Origin: Bacteriovorax sp.
GTDB lineage: Bacteria > Bdellovibrionota > Bacteriovoracia > Bacteriovoracales > Bacteriovoracaceae
Direction: 5' to 3'
DNA length: 5,663 bases
Assembly: GCA_030654205.1 (NCBI GenBank)
Contig: JAURXW010000277.1
Span: 1 to 5,663, forward strand
Of the stretch, positions 1-5,350 are shown piece by piece (position 1 is the stretch's first letter; each line of letters opens with the position of its first letter). The translations under genes and the position numbers were made by a program. The notes beneath the pieces are model-generated. The model was not told the DNA's origin, made no database searches, and saw only the letters and a program-made list of their open reading frames with translations.

Positions 1-2105
1 ACACGTGAAATAGTTGTGACCCCAGAGCCACCAACACCGGTTACCACTACTCGAAAATCAACACCGCCTGCAATATCATTTAAAGTTTTTTTAACAACTG
101 GGTTGGGTAAATCAAAATGCCGAGACTCAGAAATAGCAACCTGTTTATATTTTGAAGGGTGATATTCTAAAACTTCAACCAATTCAAAACTCGGACATAC
201 TTTTATTTTTGTACAATAAGAATCTGCCACACATATCTGAGGGTCAATCGTAAGTTTTGTGCCGTAAGCATCAAAGGTTTGAGACAGACCAGGACAGCCC
301 GTCAGTTCCACGCAGGCCCTACAATCTTCACAAGCATCAGTATTAATTTGATAAAATGGTTGAACTTTTAATGTTTGATTTTGGGCGAATATTTTTCTTT
401 CAAGAGATTTTTTCTTTCCATGAAAAGTTAGCCCACATTCTTTATTGGAAATAATAATTTTGGTTCCTTTTTTGGAAATTATTTCTCGCAATAAATTTTG
501 ATAAAAATAGCGATCACTTGGGTTGACTTCGATCGCTTCATTCACTCCAAGGGCCTTAACCAGATTAAGCATATCTTGGGCCGGTCTTGTATATCCTTCA
601 ACAGACTGGCCTGAGCGTGGAGTAAACTGATGCCCAGTCATTGCCGTATTATCATTATCTAAAATAATATAGGTTATATCGTGATTCATCTGAACAGAAT
701 TTGAAATATCTGTAATACCTGAATGAAAAAAAGTTGAATCTCCCATCAAAACCACTGATGGGTTCGTTGTAAATAAATCGACACCAGCTCCGAGAGCACC
801 ACCTTGTCCCATCGCCGAGAGGTTATGCATTTCTTTAAACGGCTCAAGAAAGGATAAAGAATAACAACCAACATCACCATGACTTATAAGATTTATGTTT
901 TGCTTTTTTAAATGACCACGTAAATCTTTTAGCAGTGAAAGAGTTTCTCTATGAGGACATCCCGGGCAAAAGGTTGGCAAACGTCTTGGAAGAACTTCGT
1001 CAAGCACCAGTCCCTTGGGGGAAGAATGGCAAGCCTCTAGCCCCAAAGTATTCATTACCAGTGAAAGCTTATCCACAACGATTTCATAATTGAGTCCACC
1101 ATGAATTGGAAAGCCTTCGGCTTCTCCAATTTTTTTTCCAAAAATTTTTAATTTTAAATTATGGCGAGCGCATAATTCATAAATTTCGGTTTCAAGAAAA
1201 CCTCTTTTTTCTTCAACAACAACGAGGGTGTCTAATTTTTCTAAATAAGGCAGCAATAAATCAGAGACTAAAGGATAAGGAGCTGCAACTTTATAAAGTG
1301 AGAATCGCTCGAGAGCATGATTGTCATCAAGCACATGTTTTAGTATTTCAAAAACCGCTCCGCTAGTGATGAAACCAATTTTGGAATCTGTATTCCCAAA
1401 AATTTTATCAAGATTATATTCTTTTAATACTTCGTAGACTTTTGGGAAACGCTCATTAATCATTGCCACATCGGCCCGCAATGAATTTGGTGGAACCATA
1501 ACATTCTTTGTAAGATCAAAAGTGGCCGGATCTAATTCAATTAAGTCAGCATTAATTTTTTTCTCAATTCCAATCTCAACTCTTCCCCCACCTTCGGCCA
1601 TAAAAGTCGTCAGCAAGAGTCCTTGATAAACAGAAGTTTTTAAAGATATTTCCAATGCTACTTTCATCCAATCTTTTAGCTCAAGAGCGGTTGATGGGTC
1701 TAAAAATGGAATATGAAGGTGTTTAAACAGATAGCGCGAATCCGCAGGGCTCGAAGTGGAAATCGACCAGGGATCATCTCCAACAACAATTACCACGCCA
1801 CCAGTTCCAGGATTCGAAAAATTTCCAACAGAAAGTGCATCAGCGGCCACATGCAGCCCCATGGATTTCATGGCGACCAGAGTATTTTTATGCGCCTGTT
1901 TTGCTCCACTGGCCATCGCTGCTGCATTGGCTTCACTATTGGCAATAACAACGCGCAGACCTTTCTTATGAAACTCGTCCTTTTTTTCATAAAGAATATT
2001 AAAATAATCGGCCAGCGGAGAACCCGGATACCCTGTGTATAAGTGAAATCCGGCCTCTAGAGCACCTTGAATAATCAGTTCATTGCCATTAAGTATTTCA
2101 GTCAT
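1..2105 (-). CDS. iorA: Fused indolepyruvate:ferredoxin oxidoreductase (IorA-IorB type), 3' end outside the window
   Basis: This enzyme oxidatively decarboxylates aryl-pyruvates (indolepyruvate, phenylpyruvate, hydroxyphenylpyruvate) to aryl-acetyl-CoA, passing electrons to ferredoxin or a similar carrier in the cytoplasm. The 701 codons in the window stay open to the edge. Residues 1-170 are the pyrimidine-type thiamine diphosphate (ThDP) domain, with TGYPGSP at 24-30, a likely ThDP-activating Glu58, GLHVAAD at 83-89 and VVGDDP at 107-112. Residues 375-500 are the pyrophosphate domain, with CPGCPH at 380-385, MGDST at 454-458 and DNTAMTGHQ at 485-493. Residues 590-640 are a ferredoxin-like domain: C592, C595, C598 and C604, then C625, C631 and C637. 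From about 684 the frame enters a new domain with the glycine-rich TGVGGSGV motif (689-696) that opens IorB, so the two subunits are fused. ATG at 2105 is the chosen start, with only a weak GTGAG upstream. An in-frame GTG at 2120 would add five residues, and a stop lies just beyond it. The gene is divergent from hppD. Family assignment is strong, but exact substrate preference is inferred. Confidence 0.9.
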   Translation of the reverse strand, partial: MTEILNGNELIIQGALEAGFHLYTGYPGSPLADYFNILYEKKDEFHKKGLRVVIANSEANAAAMASGAKQAHKNTLVAMKSMGLHVAADALSVGNFSNPGTGGVVIVVGDDPWSISTSSPADSRYLFKHLHIPFLDPSTALELKDWMKVALEISLKTSVYQGLLLTTFMAEGGGRVEIGIEKKINADLIELDPATFDLTKNVMVPPNSLRADVAMINERFPKVYEVLKEYNLDKIFGNTDSKIGFITSGAVFEILKHVLDDNHALERFSLYKVAAPYPLVSDLLLPYLEKLDTLVVVEEKRGFLETEIYELCARHNLKLKIFGKKIGEAEGFPIHGGLNYEIVVDKLSLVMNTLGLEACHSSPKGLVLDEVLPRRLPTFCPGCPHRETLSLLKDLRGHLKKQNINLISHGDVGCYSLSFLEPFKEMHNLSAMGQGGALGAGVDLFTTNPSVVLMGDSTFFHSGITDISNSVQMNHDITYIILDNDNTAMTGHQFTPRSGQSVEGYTRPAQDMLNLVKALGVNEAIEVNPSDRYFYQNLLREIISKKGTKIIISNKECGLTFHGKKKSLERKIFAQNQTLKVQPFYQINTDACEDCRACVELTGCPGLSQTFDAYGTKLTIDPQICVADSYCTKIKVCPSFELVEVLEYHPSKYKQVAISESRHFDLPNPVVKKTLNDIAGGVDFRVVVTGVGGSGVTTISR

Positions 2106-2188
2106 TATTTTATTGCTCACTAGTATTTAAGAATGTTTAAATTTAGTTATTATTTTCATCTGAAACTCGCAAACAAGGAAGGTAACTT
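2106..2188. promoter_or_regulatory. Divergent intergenic region between the oxidoreductase and hppD
   Basis: These 83 AT-rich bases separate two genes read away from each other, so promoters for both should lie here or overlap the gene starts. On the plus strand TATTAT at 2148-2153 is a possible -10 box for hppD, but I see no convincing -35 partner. The stretch 2120-2145 contains an imperfect dyad (CTAGTATTTA facing TAAATTTAG) that could be a regulator site. No promoter can be fixed confidently by eye. That shared control exists is an inference from the layout and the common aryl-pyruvate substrates. Confidence 0.4.
2175..2183 (+). promoter_or_regulatory. Ribosome binding site of hppD
   Basis: AAGGAAGGT sits 5 bases before a GTG codon at 2189. 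An in-frame TAA at 2183-2185 overlaps the end of the site, and there is no in-frame ATG until codon 178, deep in the protein. The GTG is therefore the only reasonable start. Confidence 0.75.
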
Positions 2189-3265
2189 GTGTCAAATATT
2201 AATGCAACTAACCCATTGGGAATTTTGGCCATTGACCATTTGGAATTTTGTACGGACTCACTGGCCACTCCTACCATCAAAACTCTCTACAAATTTGGTT
2301 TTGAAAAATCTTATAGCGAGTCAGCGAGTAACGCCGAAGTTTATTCCCAAGGGCAAGTGCGTTTTGTTGTTATTGCTCACCCCGATCAAAATCATCCTTC
2401 AGTAAAATATTTTAAAGCTCACGGAGAAGGCGTATCGAAAATATCTTTTCTAGTTGAAAACGCCGAACATGCAATCAATGAAGCCATTCTAAGAGGGGCC
2501 GAATTAAAAGAGCCACTCACCTCTATTGAGAGCGAACACGGTCTTTATAAATTTGGTAGTATCCAAGGTTTTGGCGATGTCCTCAATGAATTTGTGGAGC
2601 GACCTAAGGCCTATTTTCGCCCAAATTTTAAAAAACTTGAAACTGATCCAAATGCTCGTCCATTGGCCCAAAGATTTTCACGAATTGATCATTTAACCAA
2701 TAATGTTGCCAAAGGTGAAATGCGCCGATGGGTTAATTTTTACAAACAAATTTTTGGTATGGAAGTTACGCGCTACTTTGATATCAAAGGCCAAAAAACG
2801 GGACTTGAATCCGAAGTTGTTCAGCTCGCTAACGGCTCAGTAATCATCCCAATTAATGAGCCCGCAGAAAATAATTCGAAATCTCAAATTCAAGAATTTT
2901 TAGATTTACACAAAGGCCCCGGAGTTCAGCATATTGCCTTGATGACCGCAGATATCATCAGCACGGTTGGAGATTTACAAGAAAGAGGAATTAATTTTTT
3001 AAATATCCCTTCAACATATTATGAAAATATTCCAAAGCGCTCTTTTAGTGTAACTGAAGATTTAGCAGTATTGGAAAAAAGACAACTCTTAGTAGATGGA
3101 GATCCTGAAGGATATTTACTGCAAAATTTTACAGAAGCCTACGTAGGTCCTCTCTTTTTTGAAACCATTCAACGAAAAAATCACTGGGGATTTGGCGAAG
3201 GAAATTTTCAAGCACTTTTTGATGCCATTGAATTAGATCAGATGAAACGTGGTTATTTGAAATAA
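2189..3265 (+). CDS. hppD: 4-hydroxyphenylpyruvate dioxygenase
   Basis: HppD is a cytoplasmic Fe(II) dioxygenase that converts 4-hydroxyphenylpyruvate and O2 to homogentisate and CO2, the second step of tyrosine breakdown after transamination. The product is 358 residues, the usual size for bacterial members, so it looks complete. It has two vicinal-oxygen-chelate halves: residues about 10-140 (non-catalytic) and 160-358 (catalytic). Iron ligands can be placed at His168 (SRIDHLT), His248 (GVQHIAL) and Glu325 (FFETIQRK). Other family signatures are IPINEP at 220-225, DPEGYLLQNF at 305-314 and the C-terminal GFGEGNFQALF at 334-344, which closes over the active site. The ending IELDQMKRGYLK is also typical. 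The start is GTG with a good ribosome binding site. It diverges from the aryl-pyruvate oxidoreductase, which acts on the same class of substrate. Homogentisate-degrading genes are not in the window. Hydroxymandelate synthase is a related alternative but less likely, given the whole-length match and the catabolic neighbour. Confidence 0.95.
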   Translation: MSNINATNPLGILAIDHLEFCTDSLATPTIKTLYKFGFEKSYSESASNAEVYSQGQVRFVVIAHPDQNHPSVKYFKAHGEGVSKISFLVENAEHAINEAILRGAELKEPLTSIESEHGLYKFGSIQGFGDVLNEFVERPKAYFRPNFKKLETDPNARPLAQRFSRIDHLTNNVAKGEMRRWVNFYKQIFGMEVTRYFDIKGQKTGLESEVVQLANGSVIIPINEPAENNSKSQIQEFLDLHKGPGVQHIALMTADIISTVGDLQERGINFLNIPSTYYENIPKRSFSVTEDLAVLEKRQLLVDGDPEGYLLQNFTEAYVGPLFFETIQRKNHWGFGEGNFQALFDAIELDQMKRGYLK

Positions 3266-3578
3266 AGTAAAGCACAAGGGATATGGTTTCCTAGGTAAAG
3301 GCAGAATGGCCTTAATCATTTAACGTTTATAATGTTTCGAAAAGCAAAGGTTTCAGCTACTTTTGGGTGTTTATTAAGTATTACTCAAAATTACAAATTT
3401 TAGGAGTGTTTTCGAAAAACCGTACAGACTTTAGACAACCCACTTGAAAGAAATACATGGCCCCTATGAGGCCATCAAAATTCCAGTCAATAATATAGAT
3501 ATTCAAACATACGCTCTGAATTGTAGAGGCATATAAACGCACTACTTTAGGGACAATGTCTATCGCAGGAGATAAAAG
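3266..3578. other. 313-base non-coding gap with short dyads
   Basis: No credible gene is visible; the longest small frame noticed (ATG at 3332) gives 23 codons and has no ribosome binding site. Features seen are a weak 5-bp hairpin AAGGC/GCCTT at 3298-3313 without a T-run, two TTTCGAAA palindromes centred 75 bases apart (3335-3342 and 3410-3417), a hairpin ATGGCC/GGCCAT at 3457-3475 and an AT-rich dyad AATAT/ATATT at 3492-3503. TATAAA at 3532-3537 could be a -10 box for the lipoprotein gene, but no good -35 box is spaced correctly. There is no clear terminator for hppD. The stretch probably holds the end of the hppD transcript and the lipoprotein promoter. Confidence 0.35.
3567..3572 (+). promoter_or_regulatory. 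Ribosome binding site of the lipoprotein gene
   Basis: AGGAGA lies 6 bases before the ATG at 3579. This spacing supports that start, which is also the one that places the lipobox cysteine at residue 22. Confidence 0.7.
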
Positions 3579-4085
3579 ATGAATTTTAAGAACTCGTTTT
3601 CACTGATTATTACAGCCGTGTTCACTTTGTTATTAACTGGGTGCGAGGCTGAAAAAATATATTGGTTCGACTCAACCACATTTCAAATTCATGGCCTCAA
3701 AACAGCCTCTGAATGTCGGAGTGTCTATCAACGTATGTCAAAGACGTTTCAAGAGTATGGGGTAAGCACTAAATACCAAGTGGCTTGCGGACAGTTTTGG
3801 AATTCAGAAGGCGAAGCCCGGATTCAGATATCAAATCCTGTCCTTGTCGAAAAATATCTTTATCGCAGTGATAATTATTATCAGGGTAATAGTTTTGGAA
3901 AAAACGGAGAAACCTCAAAATTCATGATGGACAAGTGCAATGAGGATCTTAAAAATGATCTTTCAGATAAAGTTCAAAATGGAGCCGTCGTCATTTCTGT
4001 TAAACTTTGTAGAGAAAAAACAGGTTGGAATGGATGGATTGATGGTGGTCAGGCTGCTTACCTGTTTCCATCTCGTAAGAAATAA
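3579..4085 (+). CDS. Predicted outer-membrane lipoprotein of unknown function
   Basis: I do not recognise this 168-residue protein. Its N-terminus is a clear lipoprotein signal: a short charged start (MNFK), a hydrophobic stretch at about 7-19, and the lipobox LLTGC ending at Cys22, the residue to be lipidated after signal peptidase II cleavage. Residue 23 is Glu, not Asp, so no inner-membrane retention signal is seen and the outer membrane is the likely site. The mature part has four more cysteines at 46, 70, 120 and 144, an even number compatible with two disulfides in the periplasm. It is rich in Tyr, Trp and Asn and ends in a basic tail (SRKK). No enzyme motif or repeat is visible. It stands alone on the plus strand, 313 bases after hppD and followed by a hairpin terminator, so it is probably a single-gene unit unrelated to the aromatic genes. 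Confidence 0.8.
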   Translation: MNFKNSFSLIITAVFTLLLTGCEAEKIYWFDSTTFQIHGLKTASECRSVYQRMSKTFQEYGVSTKYQVACGQFWNSEGEARIQISNPVLVEKYLYRSDNYYQGNSFGKNGETSKFMMDKCNEDLKNDLSDKVQNGAVVISVKLCREKTGWNGWIDGGQAAYLFPSRKK

Positions 4086-4164
4086 AATCTTGGGCATTTT
4101 ATAAGTCGTCGTTTGGAAATACTAAGAAAAATATCAAAGCCTGATTCGAAATGTATATTCAAAC

Positions 4165-4200
4165 AAAGCGGCCTCAAAAAAATTGAGACCGTTTTATTTT
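4165..4200. terminator. Hairpin terminator between convergent units
   Basis: The stem CGGCCTCAA (4169-4177) pairs with TTGAGACCG (4183-4191) with one C-A mismatch and a 5-A loop. Flanking A and T bases extend it further. TTTTATTTT follows on the plus strand, so it should end the lipoprotein transcript. On the minus strand the hairpin is followed by CTTTGTTTG, a weaker T-rich tail that may help end the toxin-antitoxin transcript. Confidence 0.7.
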
Positions 4201-4242
4201 CTTTCGCGATTAAGATCAATATTTGATTCGATGATCAGTGAT

Positions 4243-4509
4243 TTAGAGCTGAAAAGGGCAAAGCACCGCGATTATCTCAATTGTTAAATCTCGTGGCCTA
4301 TAAATAATCCTATGGCCTTGAACTAAGACTTGTTTCAAATTGGGAGACTCTGGAACGTTTGATCCAGAAAGCGGGAATTGTTTTAAACGTTCTACCGACA
4401 CGATAAGTTTATCAATAAACATGCGTGTACTTCCGGGAGAATCAATAGCTATGTAATCACCGATATTTTCTAATTGCTTTAATGAATTAGGCGACCAAAT
4501 AATCCTCAC
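4243..4509 (-). CDS. ParE/RelE-family toxin of a toxin-antitoxin pair
   Basis: This is an 88-residue small basic protein of the ParE/RelE superfamily. ParE members block DNA gyrase and RelE members cut mRNA on the ribosome, and the sequence alone does not decide which applies. Family features are the opening strand MRIIWSPNSLKQLENI, a helical hairpin with GDYIAIDSPGSTRMFIDKL (residues 17-35), RLKQFPLSGSNVPE (41-54), and the closing strands QGHRIIYRP (64-72) and IEIIAVL. The pattern FP-x-SG-x-x-VPE followed by RIIYR looks more ParE-like than RelE-like. It starts at GTG, 3 bases after the antitoxin stop, with no good ribosome binding site, which suggests translational coupling to the antitoxin. 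It is slightly shorter than many relatives, ending CPFQL where members often carry a His/Arg-containing tail, so full activity is not certain. Confidence 0.85.
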   Translation of the reverse strand: MRIIWSPNSLKQLENIGDYIAIDSPGSTRMFIDKLIVSVERLKQFPLSGSNVPESPNLKQVLVQGHRIIYRPRDLTIEIIAVLCPFQL

Positions 4510-4512
4510 GAA

Positions 4513-4782
4513 TTAAGACCACTTCTTTTTAAATGATTGCAACTTTAGCTTAGCTGCGGAGTGGGATATTCCTTTGCCTGAATCAATTTCAAAAATTCCA
4601 GTTGAAATCTGTTTTAAATCCTCAAGCTCTCTTAACATTTTAGCGTAATTGGCTTCAGAAATTAAAACCACGTTTCCTGATTTGTGAGAAATTATGTGAT
4701 CGACACCACTATTAACTTCGCTGATCGTTTCAGAAAGATTTTCTCGAAACTCTGAAGATGTTTTTATTTTTGGTAATCCCAT
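4513..4782 (-). CDS. Phd/YefM-family antitoxin
   Basis: This 89-residue protein is the antitoxin partner of the downstream toxin. Phd/YefM proteins bind DNA through an N-terminal fold and neutralise the toxin with a flexible C-terminal tail. Typical here are the opening KIKTSSEFRENLSETISEV (residues 5-23), the strand pair HIISHKSGNVVLIS (29-42), and EANYAKMLRELEDL (43-56), the Phd/YefM 'vvlis-x-x-y' region. The tail IDSGKGISHSAAKLKLQSFKKKW is the likely toxin-binding segment. ATG at 4782 is preferred over the upstream in-frame ATG at 4794, because a strong GGAGGT (4792-4787) sits 4 bases before 4782, and the 4794 codon overlaps that site and the predicted transcription start. It is the first gene of a two-gene operon, with a 3-base gap to the toxin. 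The inverted repeat in its promoter suggests autorepression. Confidence 0.87.
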   Translation of the reverse strand: MGLPKIKTSSEFRENLSETISEVNSGVDHIISHKSGNVVLISEANYAKMLRELEDLKQISTGIFEIDSGKGISHSAAKLKLQSFKKKWS

Positions 4783-4786
4783 AATG

Positions 4787-4792
4787 ACCTCC
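4787..4792 (-). promoter_or_regulatory. Ribosome binding site fixing the antitoxin start
   Basis: On the minus strand GGAGGT lies 4 bases before ATG at 4782. It overlaps the alternative ATG at 4794-4792, which has no site of its own, so the shorter 89-residue antitoxin is the better model. Confidence 0.75.
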
Positions 4793-4799
4793 ATGTTGA

Positions 4800-4821
4800 T
4801 TTGTACAATATATCGTACAAA
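4800..4821. promoter_or_regulatory. Inverted-repeat operator, probably for antitoxin autorepression
   Basis: TTTGTAC (4800-4806) and GTACAAA (4815-4821) form a perfect 7-base inverted repeat around an 8-base AT-rich centre. One arm covers the predicted -10 box and the other lies in the spacer, so a bound dimer would block RNA polymerase. Phd/YefM antitoxins are known to bind palindromes in their own promoters; that this one does so here is inferred from position and symmetry. Confidence 0.65.
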
Positions 4822-4828
4822 ATGTCAA
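4800..4828 (-). promoter_or_regulatory. Promoter of the toxin-antitoxin operon
   Basis: Reading the minus strand, a perfect -35 box TTGACA (4828-4823) is followed after 17 bases by TACAAA (4805-4800), a 4-of-6 match to the -10 consensus. Transcription would begin near 4793, only about 11 bases before the antitoxin ATG at 4782, giving a very short leader. A TATATT at 4812-4807 is closer to consensus but only 10 bases from the -35 box, so it is not the partner of that box. Confidence 0.6.
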
Positions 4829-4983
4829 TCTGGGATTTTTCTCGGAACTGTCGTGAATTCAGTGCGTTTCAATCCAAGAGATACAATACAAGTTTAAAGT
4901 TTTTTAATTCAAAAATTTTATTGGAAGCAACAGTATCAGGATTTGTTATTATTCACTGAGTAATAGAGCTTATTGTTGAATAG

Positions 4984-5214
4984 AGTCTTCCTGAGACATA
5001 TTCAGTAATGAGTGGTATTCCACTCATTGCAAACAAAAGCGGCAATGGCCCAAGAATTAGGGCTTCCGAAAATAAAGTTGCTGAAATTTTAGAATTTCTT
5101 ATCTCTACTCATCTTATTAAAGCAACTGATGAGGGAAAATATGTCACTGGTGAAGGAAAGATTCATTTGGAAAAAGATTCTAAGATGATATTACGCCATA
5201 TGACATTACTTTGA
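4984..5214 (+). pseudogene. Frameshifted remnant of a TIGR02147/DUF4423-like regulator-type gene
   Basis: An intact 68-codon frame exists (ATG 5008 to TGA 5212-5214), but the protein makes sense only as a patchwork. PETYSVMS reads in one frame (about 4990-5013), EWYST in a second (5010-5024), SLQTKAAMAQELGLP in the third (5024-5068), then KVAEILEFLISTHLIKA to IHLEKDSKMILRH back in the first (5074-5199). In this order they resemble the middle of TIGR02147-family proteins, as I remember them: a xFxVxSxWY segment, a winged-helix-like LGL block, an EFL-x(4)-LIK-x-x-x-x-GKY strand pair, and an IHL-x-x-DS-x-x-x-x-RH motif. The rest of the C-terminal domain is missing after MTLL. I see no ribosome binding site before the ATG at 5008. 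The gene is probably dead. The family name comes from pattern memory and is moderately sure. Traces of an N-terminal helix-turn-helix may lie at 4855-4956. Confidence 0.55.
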
Positions 5215-5220
5215 ATCAAA

Positions 5221-5234
5221 TGCTAAATTTAGCA
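5221..5234. repeat. Perfect 14-bp palindrome
   Basis: TGCTAAATTTAGCA reads the same on both strands and lies 6 bases after the stop of the decayed frame. It has no loop to make a stable RNA hairpin with a T-run, so a protein-binding site or chance is more likely than a terminator. Confidence 0.4.
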
Positions 5235-5267
5235 ATCCTAAAATTTAATTACTTTATTAAAGACAAG

Positions 5268-5296
5268 AAAAACCTCTAATTTCTTAGAGGTTTTTT
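5268..5296. terminator. Strong two-way intrinsic terminator
   Basis: AAAAACCTCTAA (5268-5279) pairs perfectly with TTAGAGGTTTTT (5284-5295) around a TTTC loop. The core is CCTCTAA/TTAGAGG, followed by a T-run on the plus strand (5291-5296) and by TTTTTCTT on the minus strand. It stands between the plus-strand remnant and the minus-strand Lys/Glu-rich gene, so it can end transcripts from both sides. Confidence 0.85.
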
Positions 5297-5350
5297 AAAT
5301 TCAAAAGATGGTGCTCAGGGACAGATTGGGCGCCATATTCATCGTGTGAC

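Noticed and set aside
1106..2042. Plus-strand open frames of 71-109 codons opposite the oxidoreductase
   Set aside because: They lie antisense to a clear, motif-rich enzyme and have no ribosome sites or recognisable domains.
2133..2405. A 90-codon plus-strand frame overlapping the start of hppD
   Set aside because: It is an out-of-frame shadow of hppD, whose own frame has the family motifs and a good ribosome site.
3296..3320. Hairpin AAGGC/GCCTT as the hppD terminator
   Set aside because: The stem is only 5 bp and no T-run follows, so it is too weak to call.
3444..3472. TTGAAA at 3444-3449 as a lipoprotein -35 box
   Set aside because: At 17-base spacing the partner is TGAGGC. Only a 15-base spacer gives a partial -10 match, so no promoter is called.
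4200..4245. Frameshift at the toxin C-terminus, because another frame stays open past the stop
   Set aside because: The alternative tail does not restore a recognisable His/Arg-type ParE ending, and the short CPFQL ending may be natural.
4783..4794. Upstream ATG at 4794 as the antitoxin start
   Set aside because: It overlaps the GGAGGT that serves ATG 4782, has no ribosome site of its own, and sits at the predicted transcription start.
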